A stretch of DNA of 64,000 nt from NCBI GenBank assembly GCA_935421135.1, contig OW285196.1, positions 6,955,501 to 7,019,500 of the forward strand, given 5' to 3'. Below the pieces are notes generated by a model, which was given only the letters and a program-made list of their open reading frames with translations, searched no databases and had not been told where the DNA came from. The stretch comes from Bugulina stolonifera (Eukaryota > Bryozoa > Gymnolaemata > Cheilostomatida > Bugulidae). The position numbers were made by a program, and so were the translations under genes. This document shows positions 12,801 to 27,400 of this stretch, one piece after another; position 1 is the first letter of the stretch; every line of letters begins with the position of its first letter.

Positions 12801-15800
12801 GCTTGAGGAAAATAATGTTAGTATTTACAAAGTTATATACTATCAAACTGAGAAGTTGTGTTGAAAACTATTTCACCAAAAACTTTTCCTCGTGATTTTG
12901 TAAATAGATAACGGGGTAATATTGCTATGGCAGGCAACTAAACTCTAACAAGGTACAGAGTTTAACACTTGCAGCTCTCAATGTTACTAATGCTGGCTGT
13001 TTTAAACTAATAACACGCTTTAGATAAAACCCCACTGATTTATTTTAGTATAAACCTGCTGGAAGCAGAATGATGAAGGGATCAAGATGGACTTTGAAGA
13101 CAGGTATTGAGACAGTATCACATATCTGCTACATTGTTACAAAAGATTTTATCCACACAGGGCGCACTCACATGTACAATGTATACGTACACAATCATAC
13201 TGGTAGACTTTCAAGGAATATTGGTAACATACACGAATAAAATTAAATTTATTATTTATCACTCATTAGCAAACTGTTTGAATTAAAATAACCCAAATTT
13301 ATGCTCATTTAACAAGACGTGCAGTTGCTGTGCGACAAAATGAAAATTATTGACTGATGCTTGTGGTAGCGTAATTGAGCACGCAACATGATGGGAAAAG
13401 TATCAATGTTTGATTGATAGTAAAATAAACATTGAGTAATACCAGTAGACTGTGTACCTGAAGTCTCTCTCCACACCCTGCAGTACACCACTCATCTCTG
13501 TTTGTAATTTCTGAATGACTCGCTCAGCTGAAAGCAAGTCTTTAGCTACATAGTATAATCTCTTCTTTAGAGTGTTTAATTCTTCTGATGAATGTGCCTC
13601 AGTTGAACTAGGTCTAAAATAGAGCACACAAATCACGTAATGTCGATTCAAAGTAGATGAATTTAATATTTTACTTAAGCCGAGTAAAGTATGTTTAAAT
13701 TGAATGAATTTAATAAAACTGTGGAAAGTTCATTCCTGATGAAGGCTGAAAGTGATCCTTCCCCCCTGACCTAAATATGTACGTATAGCTCTTGTTGTAG
13801 CATAAATCTGTGAATGTGTAATACTAACGTGGTTATAAAACTCTGATGGGTTCCATGTAGTTCTGAAGACATTTTCTGTGTCTTTTGCACTGTCTTCATT
13901 TCCTAAAACAGAATGGATATTTATGCATGTATATTTATAGCATTTCAATAGGCTACATTTAACATGATTGCGTAATAAAGCTAGGAAACTGGGTATTCTG
14001 TAAAATATTTATGAAAAAATTGTGTTCTACTTACGGCTATTTTCTCTTCATATCTTTCACATTTTAACTGAAACTCCTTTTTCTGTAGCTCAAGTTGCTT
14101 TGTCAATTCAGCTTCCCTATGGATTATTAGCATTCAATGTCTGAACATAAAACGCAGAATTTCCACAAAATCCTGCCAAAGTGGCATTAGATCGCAACTC
14201 AATTCAGTAAAATAATATTTATACCATTACAATGTACAATGCACATTGTGAATACGTGTAGTGATAATATATGTCATAAAGTCACTTGGAATTTATTGTC
14301 TGGGGAGAACGAACTAATGACTTTAGTTAATTTGTTATACAAATATACATTGTAGTTATCTACATGTTTTACATGGATGTTTAACCCAACAAAATACAAT
14401 GTATTAAAATCGGTTTGGTATAGCAATCAACAGCAGAAAGTTATGTTGCACTTCATAACGATGGTTATGAATTGCTTAGAATTACGCTCGTTCATCTCTC
14501 GTGAATCTCTCCATAAGCTAATATCACTTACTTGGCTATGTGAACTTCAAATGCCCTTTCTTTCTCTTTCTCCCACAAAAGAACGTTATCTCCTCTTTGC
14601 AATCTAGTATTAAATGATGCAATTATTTCATACAATTAATTTCAAACCAAAGTTATTATAGCATGACATTAAGGAATATGCCGTGAATTTTCGAAATTTG
14701 TGTAAAAACTGCTTGAAAGGTAACATAATAATGATAATAGGCGTCTTCGGAAAATGTACTAGTTCCTAATGAGACTGTTTTTATTATCTGAGCACAGCTT
14801 GAGCGTTTGGGCGTGACTAATGCTTGCTCTGAAGGAGAATCCCTGTCGTGAACAATAAATATTATTACCAGGCGCCCTAACCTTGCGTTATAGTTGGCAG
14901 TTGGCGCTATATTATTAAATAAAATTAATTGTTATTGCCGCAGATTGCTATTTATAAGCTTGCACTGTACAATATGCCTAATGTGTACAATTATTTAATT
15001 TATAATCTTTTGCAGCATGAGCAGACAACTCTACTTACTCTCTAATCTTCTCATCTTTATCTGCTACCTTGCTCTCTAACATGGAGATTATGTTCTCAAA
15101 TGTAGAAGAAGAGGAATCACTCAACCGTAGCCGGTGCTCCAAATTTAGTACTTCTGTTTTATGTGTGTCAACTAAGTCCTTCAAATCCTCAATTTGAGCA
15201 TTGAGCATCTTCTCCTTGGTCTCCCACTCCTGTATAAAGCAGCCAATAGGAGAAACAGTAAAACACGCCCTGCAATTTGGTGCCAGTAACAGACCATGAT
15301 AGGAGATAGAGGTGGAGCAAGACAGAATTTTTGGATTCGAGACGAGATTCGAGACACTACTTCCAAAAAACTCGACACGAGATTGGGTTTTAGGATTCAA
15401 GGGAATTTTCCTAAAAAATTTGCCAAATTTTATATATCTGCACGTTCGAACTCCAATAGTTTCAATTGTTACTCTGCAAACTCTGTATTTTATCATTATG
15501 CATTTCAATAAAAGGTGAACAGGAGGCTGTGAAATATATTGCACATGTATTCCATGTACATTACATTGCATGTAAATGAGTATTAAAATAACAATGTAAT
15601 TTGAGAAAATATTAGTATGGAGTTATGTTTCCTATAATGAAAGAATCTCATGAGTAGACAACTTTTGGTAACATCGCAACATTGCATTATGGGAGTGGTG
15701 ACTGACAATCGTTAGTAATTCTGTATGACTTGTAGTGATCGACTAGTAGCTCAGCGTTAGCTGCAATGCTGTTACTAGGAAATCAGTGCTGGGAATGTAC

Positions 15801-18359
15801 ATGTAGGTAGTATTACTAAATACATGTAATTTGAATAATAATTTTCTATTTGATAGATATATTGTTGATTAGCAATTAATTGTATTATAATTATTAATTT
15901 ATTATAAATAAAAATTATTAGCTGCTATTTGTTTTCTAGTCTCGAATACCAATTGCCATCCCGAGACGACTTTCGAAGGAAGACAAGTCAATACGAGACT
16001 AGAGAAATCTTGAGTCTCGTTCCACCTCTAATGGAAGATGACTTTTTTTTTCATTGACTGATACACCTTTGTGAAAATATGTTTGCCATAGAGTTGGCTG
16101 ATATTATAAATAAGCTGTTCACCTTGGTAACCTGCAAAAGCTGATCTCTGCACTCATCCATACTATTATATATAGAGATCATCACTCTGACTGGGTCGGC
16201 AGAGTTAGGTTCATACGCCTCATACAAGGAGTTGTCATCAAATGTGTCCTTCAATTTCTGCCATTTATCCTTATCCTAAAATGCAATCAATGTAATTAAT
16301 GCACAATGAATACAAGTCATACATGTAATATAATACATATACAATTTAGCGTATGCAGATATGATGTGTATTAGGATTCTGTACTAATAGCCATAAGATC
16401 GCTTTTCTACATGCACATGTAATTCACCTGATATTCACACAACACAATCTCTAATGCACTTGGCATATATTGTGATCTACACTCTACATTGTACATGTAC
16501 ATGTATGTAATATACATGTATCAGTTGAATATACTCAGAAATGTATAGAAGCAATACTCAAAAAAGGCTATCACTACTACTGCTTCATAGAGTTGCCCCC
16601 TCTCAAAATATTATCGAACATAAACTGAAACACTGTTATTCAAGATAAACTGCAATTATAGCTAAAACTAAACTACTCTGTATAGACTCTGATGCCACAC
16701 TGGTTAGTAGGCTCTTTCAACCAGCATTCCCCTACGGTAACGGGTTAAGTAGCTGATTTCATATACTACCCTCAACTGGCCAGATAATTCCTTTTATCGC
16801 TGAAGAACTTGACCCCTATCTAGATCCTCCATATTATTTTCAATACTAGAACCTCGAGACACAAAATAAAGAGAGAAAGAATTTTTAGTCAGAGACAAGC
16901 AACTGTACGAGCACCTATTTCAAGGACAGTTGATAAATATCATAATTATTCAGTGTAACATGAACCACATGCTATAAATATAGCTCCCTCAATAGACTTG
17001 ATTATAAAGCCTTTTGTGTAGGTGTTGTCCTAAAATGAAAACATTGTTCATTTGAAATGGCCAATTTGTTATTTCAAGGCACAAAGGCTAGTAGAAATCG
17101 TGCACCTGAGCAAAGCATGTGGTAGCATTATTTACTCAAAGGTAAAACAGCGGAAATAAAACAATATTAACTGTTATAAATATGTGATCTTAATTCACAG
17201 CAAAATGCTACTATTTTGGTCTGGCACACCATGTAAAACCCCTCATTATAATAGTTAGGGGTTGGAGGGTGATGAACTATGTTTGTCTAATAGCCAAGAT
17301 CATACATTTGGGAGCGATTTGTAAAGCATTGCTTGGTTTGTATCGCCAAAATAATACAATATTCAGATTCATCATTCTGTAATACAATATAGTTACACGT
17401 CCGTTTAAATATTTACTAGTCTTATATTATACAACACTGTGGACAGCATAGTTATACCGCTATAAATGTTGGTAATATGTTTCATACATACCTATTTACA
17501 TAATATGAAGATCTCTATGATTTCGCAATATTACTAGAATTATTTTACATGTTGCATTTAATGTAGCTGTTAAGAGTGGGCATACAACTTTGTATATCAA
17601 TAATATCGTAGAAGGTAGCATTGAAACATACAGTTCCAAACAAACCTATTACATACTTACAATATATATGTCATTGGATAATGTAACATGGGCACCATTG
17701 TAAATCTAATGGCTGATATAAGAATACTTGTATGATTATATACAATATCACATGAACTTACAAGGTTTCCCTCCAGTTAACTAAAGGACTTCTCAATAAT
17801 AATAGTATAATATACATGTAGGTAACATTAGTATTACATTAGAATCTTGGAGCTTTTAATATACATATTTACACAAATCCATTATCCTATTATAGCCTGC
17901 AGTACCACAGCATGGCCTAATGTTCAACAGTATAGCCTACTACATGTATATTGCAGTATAGCCAACTGTACCACAGCATAGCCTACTATATCACAACAAA
18001 GCCTACTGTACCATAGCATAGCCTACTCTACCACAGAATAGCCTACTGTACCAAAACATAGCCTACTGTACCACAGTATAGCCTACTGTACCACCTCATA
18101 GCCTGCTGTACCACAGTATAGCCTACTGTTCCACAGCATAGCCTACTGTACCACCTCATAGCCTGCTGTACCACAGATGATAGCTTGCTATCCTTAGATA
18201 TAATCTACTTACTGAAACTCCAAGTTTGTAGACTATGTCTTTTGTCTTAGCCTTAGGATTGTTCCTAGCAAAGCTGATTAATGTGTCCAACAAGCGAGAG
18301 AACCCATGGTGAAGTAACTCCAAGTTTTCAGGTGAATATTTAGTTCCAATAGGTTCCAT
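9806..18359 (-). CDS. Coiled-coil protein with two EF-hands and a C-terminal CaaX box
   Basis: Thirteen coding exons: 18359-18213, 16275-16123, 15229-15039, 14603-14532, 14116-14035, 13902-13829, 13613-13458, 12733-12574, 12326-12152, 11914-11763, 11597-11541, 10298-10208, 9882-9806. They sum to 1587 nt (528 residues), and every junction keeps frame. Residues about 100-290 are charged, coiled-coil-like sequence. EF-hand loops are DKNGDGTLDLTE (about 442-453) and DDDKSSTLDFYE (about 480-491), both with the expected acidic positions and a final Glu. The protein ends KTCVIQ, a CaaX box whose terminal Gln favours farnesylation, so calcium-dependent membrane attachment is plausible (inference). 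A non-coding first exon probably ends at 18738 (GCATAGCAG then GTAAAG). The introns carry a solo LTR (10351-10994) and a hAT-like element (15307-16030). I do not recognise the family. The gene is head-to-head with the next gene. The alternative donor at 16132 would remove three residues. Confidence 0.9.
10351..10994 (+). mobile_element. Solo LTR, family 1, copy 1
   Basis: It begins TGTAATGG and ends CCATTACA, flanked on both sides by ATAT (10347-10350 and 10995-10998). Inside are a TATA box (ACTATATAAAG) and the block CTCAGTCTTCACTTGGCTTT, shared with the copy at 56191-56921. No internal coding region remains, so this is a solo LTR from recombination. It lies in an intron of the EF-hand gene, antisense to it. 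ORFs reported inside it are incidental. Confidence 0.88.
14740..14990. repeat. Interspersed repeat R240, copy 1
   Basis: It shares ATAAATATTATTACCAGGC and GCCGCAGATTGCTATTTATA with copies at about 36310-36510 and 49905-50145. It is in an intron, with no terminal inverted repeats seen and class unknown. Confidence 0.75.
15307..16030 (+). mobile_element. Non-autonomous hAT-like element, copy 1
   Basis: The ends TAGAGGTGGAGCAAGAC and GTCTCGTTCCACCTCTA form terminal inverted repeats. Imperfect 8-bp flanks ATAGGAGA and ATGGAAGA match at six of eight positions, consistent with an old hAT target duplication. Length 724 bp, with no transposase frame. It is in the intron between exons 2 and 3 of the EF-hand gene. 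Both termini are GAGACGAG-rich. Confidence 0.88.
17895..18185. repeat. 20-bp minisatellite in intron 1
   Basis: About 13 diverged units of CATAGCCTACTGTACCACAG lie directly before the donor of the first coding exon of the EF-hand gene. Confidence 0.88.
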
Positions 18360-18780
18360 TTCTCAATACTATCTTATCTGTAACAATGACAATAGCTTAG
18401 CTCTACTTAACTGAATATCCTTCATACAAGATTCCGCAGTGCTTCATTCTAGAAAATTAAAAATACAAACTGATGAAGCAATGTAACTGAGACTTTGTGT
18501 TTGAGGATATTACTATGGACCTTTCAGAATTTCAATGAAATTCAGTCGTACATGTACATGATTTGGGTACTAGTAACATAATTTTGCAAAAGTCACAATT
18601 ATGATGATATTAAACTGTTTTTATTGCTGAACTTTGTCTACATTGTAAATGTATATCTGGAATTCTGGAAATGAAGACTCTGTACTATAAGATAATATAA
18701 CATTTTTTGACAAATTTATCTTAAAAAAGCTCTTTACCTGCTATGCACCAACTCTTGGTTTCCATGTGTTGTGAATGAAT
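18360..18780 (-). promoter_or_regulatory. 5'UTR and promoter side of the EF-hand gene
   Basis: The acceptor TTGTTACAG ends at 18378, 18 bases before the ATG. A donor CAG then GTAAAG at 18738 suggests a non-coding exon just upstream. No TATA box was located. Confidence 0.5.
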
Positions 18781-19726
18781 GAATGGTTGCGTAGTTAAGT
18801 TCAATGTTTCAAAACTTATGACGCAGCATTACTAACTGCTATGAAAAAGGGCAGCACCTATGTATAGTATAGTAAATTCAAAGACATTTAAGGCTAATTG
18901 GAGAATTATAAATACAATCAGAAATACAAACACCTTTGCTCACATATATTTAGTATTCAATTGTTTTATTTTGTTATTAATTGGAACAAAGTAACAATTG
19001 CATTTGTTTATTTGCTCATAACATTAAAAGTGGTCACAGCAACAACATTATACAGTAACTAGACCAACACAATAGCTAACCTTCTAGTATTGTTATTAGA
19101 GTTAGTTTTATACAGTAAAGTTTCCATAAAACCCCTGGCTATCTAAATATAACTGACGTGCAATACAATATTGTATCATGAGATTTCAGTGCGGTTAGGC
19201 ACCAGGGCCACTAGCTTATATTCGGGGTAAAATGGTGGCTATATCCTTTGAACTAGCCCATGACTTGATGTTGACCTGAAATTTTTGTTCATGACAAAAT
19301 TAATTGCAAAAATATTTACTCATTCGCCATCATATGTTCACAGAAATTTATTTTTAGCAAGATTGGATCTGTTTTTATACTACTATTTGTATTGATTATC
19401 ACAAGTTCGTAGAAGTTGTATTAGCTTTACCTGGTTACTCTACCTAGTAATGTGCATCAACATTTATGTTGTGTCACAGATAGGATGTAAATGTATTATT
19501 TACATTAAAGTAAAGCTGTGTTCAAAACAACTCTGCAAATTGGAGGATAATTATTATAATACTAGACTATGTCAACCTGTTTTAACATGGCATTACAGAG
19601 TTATCTCAACTTGTCATTAATCTGCAATATCTCCAACATCTCTCAAATCGTTTCATGTCTATCTACATTTCACTATATACATTGTATGTATACTGCAATG
19701 AGTGTAACACAATTATGAACCTTCAC

Positions 19727-19766
19727 ATGTACATGTACATGTACATGTACATGTAAATGTACATGT
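19727..19766. repeat. (ACATGT)n microsatellite
   Basis: Six or more tandem ACATGT units give runs of the TACATGTA palindrome. Confidence 0.9.
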
Positions 19767-20211
19767 TCCAGTGCTTTTTTGGAATTGCAATTATATGGCT
19801 TGCCTGCATACATGTAACTCCTTCTTGGAGTGCCCTAAGTGCCCTACTGCAGCTACACTATCTACAGTAATAGAAATAAAGATCTTCCTCAAACCATTAA
19901 CTTCAGCCTACATTCACCTATACAAAAAATGTAGAAGCACCTCCCATAACTTGTGAATTCGGCGATTTTCAGATAATGCTTTTGAAGTTGTCCTCTCTCT
20001 TTTCAATGGCAAGACAACTCTACACTGTCTTATACTTTTAGTAAACTTGCAAACTAACATTGCAATTTCTCAATTATTGCTTATGGTGGTTGCTAGTGTT
20101 GACTGCCATTCAGTAGTGAGTGCTTTGGTCTTTGAATCTGTGTGAAATTGCTCTGCGGGATTAACATTAAGTAGTTTACAACTTGCATAATATACATGTA
20201 TGAATAGCGGA

Positions 20212-20935
20212 TAGAGATGGAACGAGTCCTTCCGAGATGACAACATTAGTGCTCAAGCCTGGAAAATTTAATAGCACATAATGATTTATAGTAATAATTG
20301 CGGTGCAATTCATTGCTAATAAAAAGTTAGCCTATAAAATAAGGAAATTATTACCTAGTCATACTACCTACTACCTACTATCCACTGTACATGTACATCC
20401 CCAGCAGTGATTTCCTGTAATAGCAGGGCAGATAGCACTGATCTACTTGTCTATCACTACATACAACATGACTGCATTGTAGATTTGCTCCAATCAACTA
20501 TAAACGCTCCCATAATGCAGTGTGATCCATATTAAATAATGTCTGCTCGTGGGATTATTCCAGTAATGGAAGCATAACTCCTTACTAGTGTTCAATTATA
20601 TTGCACCATGCACTTGTACATACACATGTGCATATATGCATATGTATAATGCATTCCATGTTCGTATTAAATGCCACTAATCCGCTCATCCTCAAATTTA
20701 TTGAAATGCATAATAATACAAAGCACACATGTACACCTACATGTACATGTATCATAGTTGTACATCTACAGTGTACATGTTGTATATGAACCATAGGTAA
20801 TTTACAGTGCAGCGATTAAAACAACCGGAAGCCTAACATAAAAATTGGCAAAATATTGAGGAAAACTGACCTCTATATAAAAACTCAGCCTCATCTTGTC
20901 TCGAAGTTTTATGAAGGAATGTCTCGAAACAATTA
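20212..20935 (-). mobile_element. Diverged hAT-like element, copy 3, inverted
   Basis: It starts TAGAGATGGAACGAGT, resembling the right end of copies 1 and 2. Read on the minus strand it then carries GCATTATGGGAG, CAGTGCT and the block TTTTCCTCAATATTTTGCCA, homologous to their left part. The far end has lost its terminal repeat. It is the oldest of the three copies and sits between the two head-to-head genes. Confidence 0.7.
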
Positions 20936-21407
20936 TATAGTAACAGAATTTTGTTAGCATGGCTAGTAGGCAGAGCGGACAAACAAAACGGAAAAAGAAA
21001 AGACAACTTCTGAAGCTATCCAAATTAATACGACAGCACATGCATTTTACAATTAGCAGTGCTAGACCAAGCTTATCTCTGCGAAACTAACATAGAATTA
21101 CTGTAAATTTATACTACATCACAGTATAATACAATGTCATGTACATGACTGTATACCACGCTATCGTTGCAAGCGGAAACTAAATGAAGTGCATTATCCT
21201 ATTATTGTACTGGAATTAAAATATCAGTTCCCATGCATTATAAATGGCAAAAATAATGAAAATAGTTGAGCAAATAAGAGAATGGTTGTCTAGCAACGGA
21301 CATTGTTTATGATACCATAAAAGAGGTGATTTCCTCTTTTAGTAGTTTGCAGTCTGTCTAAATCAATCATCTAATAGTGTGGATATATCAAAATAAGCTT
21401 CCCGAAA

Positions 21408-24400
21408 ATGAGGGTAAAACATGGACAATCGTCTATCAAGGAAGAGAGTAGAGAGAGACGAAATACTCACGCTGGTTCACTAACACTTTCTCTGCCTGTT
21501 AAACCAAATGTGAGAAGCAGTATTTCTTCCAATAATCCAAAGTTCTCCGGTAGGTAGTTCTATCACATTTTAAAACCCAAGAACCCATTAGAGGACTTTC
21601 ACGTTTACAGTTTGCACTCATTACTTATGCAATAAAGTAGTCCATAAAAATTCACGTAAAACAAGTGCAATATCGGCTGCTTATTTTGTGAAATAATTCT
21701 GTCAAAGTAGGGAGGTTGCACTGTTAACTGCACCAAGCAGAAAAGCTAAATGCCAAATTTAATGTGGTGTATTTAATACCATGTCAGATACATGAGAATA
21801 ATATCCTGTTGATTTGCATAAAATGATTTTAAAAGTAGGCTACATGTACATGTATATTATTTAATTACATTTAATTTGTAGTTCGGAATCACACCTATCG
21901 AAATTCAGTATTTAGTTGTTTTGGCCTTTACAGACTACCTGTTTCAAATTAAATGCAGCACAGTTTAAAATTACATTGTAGTAGCAATTAGTGAATAGTG
22001 AATAGAGCAGTGTTGTGAAAATAGTGTTGCATTGGCTTGCATGCATGAAGCTTGATATATATATTATGTTTCAAGATTTAAGAAGTCTCACTCATGTCAC
22101 ATTACAGTATAATTTTATGTTAATTGCTTGCTATGGTTACAAATTAAGCATCAAATGTACTATGAATTTGGTAAACCTTGGTCGTTTTCCAACACAATAT
22201 TTACACTACCTGCTATACCAACGTTGTAATTTATGCAGATATTCAACTCTTAGACGAAGTATTTGATAAGCTGCGTTCAGGAGTAAATGGTTTACAGACT
22301 TTGTCATTTGAGGGAATTGAACGAGTTCTAGAAAACTGTAAGTTCACAGATCTTGAGTTGGAGTTAGTCTTCTCAAATATTCTCACATCTAAGGAGATTG
22401 CTATTCCACTGTCAGTGAGAAAGGTTGTCCACTATGCAGCCAAAACTCTTATCAGTACCAGAAATTCTAGCAAATTCCAAGAATCGTTTGCCACGAAAGA
22501 CACAGCTAGATTCTGCAAGGTTTTCTACAAGCCCTGCAAGTGTAAGTGCTGGATTTGGTTCATTACAAGTAGTTATTAGCAAATACATGTAGTACTAAAC
22601 TAAAACTAATATATTATTCATATTTTAAACATGGAAATGGCCTGACAAGACTTCAGGTACTGGACAGCAGGCACATAATTATACACTGTACATGTATACT
22701 GGATACTCTATAACTACACAACATGTTGAATGGAATATTATTTGACCTTGATTATGATACACTCTCATTTTGTTAGGACAATGCATTGGAGGACCTACAT
22801 GATTGTAATAGTTGGTGCTCCTGACTAAGATACTAAGAGACTTTGTATAATTAAACTAATTGATGCACTAATTCCATACAGGCTATGTTAGATAATTGAA
22901 TTATAATTACACAGTTTATAGCTCTTCATGGTTTAAGAAATAACCATTAAGCACTTAACAATAACCTTAATGAAGTCTACCTTGGCAACAACTGGTTTGT
23001 GTGTTTTCATATCTATGCAGATGCTATGTCAAATAGCCTCTACATAGTCACTTTACAAACAAGTTGATTGTGAACACTAACACATGATATTCATAAATTC
23101 TAGTAATCTACACCCACACCTCCTGGGTTGTCTAGTTGTCTATTCATTACACCATGCTTTCAACAATACTGTATGTGATTAAACGCATATGGACTCCACG
23201 TATTTGTCATCTCTCCAGTGGACCCAGTGAAAGGGGTCAAGGTTAAAACTAGAACTAACCGAACACTCATCACGAAAGATGACAGAAAAGGAAAGGGCTG
23301 CCGGTCAAGGACACTCTCGCCGACGGCTGCCGAATCAGGTTTTCATTCTGCTCCACATTTACCTTATCAGGAGTTTGGACGCGTGCAGCTCGATCCACGA
23401 GATATGTTTGTGGCTAATCTTCGTAACAGTTTACCAAAGATTGTAAGTAAAATAATAACACCATTATAAAGTAATAATATAATTATATGCTTCAGAAGAG
23501 TCAATTTAACAAGCATGGATTTAGTACAATATATGTATTCACTTCCAGGCTAAGAAAACGTATTACCAGCTGAGAAGTGAAGAAAACAAAGAATGGAAAG
23601 CGCCTAGTAGAGTGGGCAGGGATGACAAGTCGGTAGTGGGGGAAGGTCATCAGAACACAAGAGACCTGACGGTAAACATCATGAGAACGAACACATTCTA
23701 TATTGACTCCGGATACGGGCTCTTTACTAGTTACAACAGGGTAAGGTGTATGGATCGCCGTATAATGGTGTAGCTACATGTTGTGAATTGCAATGGAATA
23801 CATGCACTTGATGTAGTTACTCAGCTAGTTTAAAAAAATAGCGATTAAATGACTAGTGCATGCATAAACTAAGTTAGCTAGTATTTGCAGCATCATCAGT
23901 TTGTGTCGGGCACATGTGCAGACTGAGCACATGTTGGGCATACATAGCAGCTTGGTAGAATCACTAGTTGAACTGTTGATAAGAACATAATATTATTATA
24001 GGACTAGGTAATAATTATGGATCCAACAATTTCATACCAAAAGAAAGTCATCATAATAATAATATAGTTTCATTCCAAGAGAAAACAACTGCGCAATGAT
24101 TTGTGTTGCAATAGCTTGACATTATTCCAACTGTGTATTTGTGGCATAATGCACAGGTGAAATATGAGAAGTACTTTTTGTAGGAAGCTGAGCAGAGAAT
24201 TAAAGCTGTACAAAATGGAGGAAGTCCAATAAAACACTGGATATACTCAAATGCAAGTACATGTATCAATATAACACTGTTTTTCAAAACAGAAAATGCG
24301 TGTAATTATAATATTGTAAGATTTGCACAATTTAGTTATAGCTTCATGGATTTGTACTGTTAGTGCATTACTTCTTCACGCATACGGTACAATTGTATAC

Positions 24401-27400
24401 TATAATATAGGGCGACGCTATTAATATTAACCTCTTACAGTGCGACGTGTATTTTTGCAACGTATCACTCACCTATTAGGTCGTGGAAGGTGGCTCATAT
24501 ACATACTTCCTGTCTGTTTTATTTAATATTTTGGCCAGCATGTTTATGATGGCATTATGACGTCTACTGTACAAATAACATTACATGCGTACATACGTTA
24601 CCTTTCTCCTCTACTAACTTATAGAGGTTGAGGGAGCAAAGCCACTGGTCCAGGCTAAACAAAGAAGTCTACAGGGAGATGGACCCTCAACCCGCCACTC
24701 CTGTGGAAAGTAGAACAGAGATTATAAAATTGTCAACAGGCAATGAGAGTAACTATAGTACTTCCCACAGTAAGCATATTCAATTCATATTTTGACATTT
24801 TAATTTTGGTTTCACAGTCACACAGTATATAGTAACTGTGCACAGTAATAAAATCATAGCGCTTCATTTAGTCGATTTAAAATCGTGTTGCAAGAATAAT
24901 AACTAACCAATATTAGTTGTCTCTAGCCTTAGGCTCAGTTCCAGGCTTAGTCTTTTCATGGAGTACAGGAGACTTAGTTGTGTAATACTGTGTACCTAGT
25001 AGTGTAATACAATGTACCGAGTAGTGTAATACCGTATTTGTGTTTACTGTAGCGCTAATATTTCAGACATCAGAGATTCCATACTGTCGTCAACAATTCT
25101 AAATGAATTTGAGAGAGAGATGCAGAAGCATTGGACAAGACTGGGACAGCAATATGTCAATGCTGATTCTGTTAATGGAAGGAGGTAGACCTCAGTTCAT
25201 AGTATTAACGTAGTACTACTAGTAGCGTTCATTTTATTCAGTTTTATTATTATATGCCCGTCTAGCTCAGGATTAAAATTATGCGTGTGTGTATTACATT
25301 GTATCTACAAAAAATGCTCACCTGAAATCTGCGGAAATTTAAGCGCTACATTCAAATTAAACTTTGCCTATTATCCTTTCGTTTTCTAAACTATGATTTT
25401 ACAAAAACTTGTGTTGTTCTGTTTAGGAGATTCATAGACACACGGATAGAGCTGTTTAAGACTAAACTAAGTGGAATATTAAAACTGATGTCTATGTTAA
25501 AGAACATGAGAATGTATCACCTGAGGCAGAAGAGGTTGTCTCCTCAATTAATTAAAGATTTACAGGTTGACCCTCTCCGTACCAGAGATCCTGTGTAAGT
25601 TCTTTAACGTAGACTTGGTGCACAACTGCAGATTAGCTAACATCTCTTGTAACTTTAGAAAAGTTCAAGGGAACGATGGAAAGCTTGTATGGAAGAGATT
25701 TGCATGTACATGTGAATATTAGTTCTACCAGATATACATTACACAACTCGACCAAGGCTTTAAATACTGCTACAAATGCAAATACCAACCATCAAAACAA
25801 TGGTGGGATAAAAATAATGTCCATGTATATGTCTTTGTAAATAAAATGTACATGTGGCATGTTATGATCAAATGAACTAACATTACATGTAATTACCAGG
25901 TTATGTAATGAACTATTTAATAATTTATTTTTGCAAAATATTTATACATTTCACATGTACATGTACATGTAGGTTGAAGAAAATAAAGTCAGATCTCCAT
26001 TATGCAGCCAGAAAGCAAGAGAGCAACATGAGGGTTGACAGCAAAGCGACGAGGTAAGATAATTACTGATAAATTACTGCACTAATTTGAATATTGAGAG
26101 CTGCATAAATTCTACCAAGCACATGTATTTGTAATTAATGTGTACATAGAACAGCCCTGGGGCTACTGAATCAACCACTAACATACATGTACATGTAACT
26201 AATGGATACTAATACTATTAGAGGATTGTACAAAACACAATATGCATCTGATATTGCTGTGTGCACTTACAATGTACATAGATTTAGTCATTTGACAATG
26301 ATTACATACATTGTAAATGATTATGATTGTACAATGTTAATAAAGAGTGTTTTGTCCTGAATAATTAAGATTGTTAGCCAATAAATAATGTCTATTAATA
26401 TAAAGAAGATTTGCTGTATTATCAATTTATATAATAAAGTGATAATTTATTTCTAGTTTTCAAGTAATCATTATTAGCATTATTAGTAAAGCCTGTCTCA
26501 AAATTGAGATATTTATAACCAACCCCACATGAAAGAATTGCCATAATGCATTTTTTTTTAGGTGTCATCATATTAAGGTACAATAAAGAATAAAATTTAG
26601 CTTTTCTATGGAATCAACATGTCTATTTTGATTCCTGTTTGTAGCCTGAGCACGAAGTCAAAATATTTTGGTCGAAGGCCCACATCTAAGCACTCAAACA
26701 CCGGAATTTCATTCAACTTTCCAGCCGTCTCTAGTGCATCCCAACGGTTGCTAAGGAGTGGTGGATCCAAACATACCAAGCCAAACAGTCCAAACCGCCT
26801 GGATACATGGGAAGACTTTTTGGCACTCAACCCCAAGGATGCTCTTAGAGGGATTCGTTCTAAAAGGAAGTTAGTCCAATCAACTGCTAGATTAGACCTT
26901 TTGTATTGTATACTTATAGTTCACACACTATTTTTGATTTAAAGTTTATCTTTAAGCTATAAATCACCCTAGTCTATTTCCTTTATGCTCTAGTAAGTAG
27001 TTAGCTAATTTACAATAATGATGTGCTATTTATCGACTGTTGTCACAAAACGATACTTTTGAATTTTTTACCAGGTACACATGAATGAATTTAGTTAAAA
27101 TATGCACTTGCATTCATTATTCAACTTTTCATTCTTCGTTCGAAGCATAGGAAATTAATGTCACTCAGAATGATATGTGAGAAGCATTGTACGGCTAGAA
27201 GAATTGATCAAAAGCAATGAATTTGCAACTGTTGCTGTGTACATAGATTGGACTGGTTGTAGTGTTGAAATTTCACCACACTCATTGAAACCATCAACGT
27301 CCAGCTACACTAGCAAAAAGTCTCGAGGTAGACTCTTTAATACTCCGTCAAGAACTTTGAAATCAGACGTCAATTTCTGGAAAATCTTAAAGAAGAAATT

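Noticed and set aside
17895..18185. CRISPR-like spaced repeats
   Set aside because: Units are directly tandem without spacers and sit in a eukaryotic intron; it is a minisatellite. The same holds for 54209-54445.
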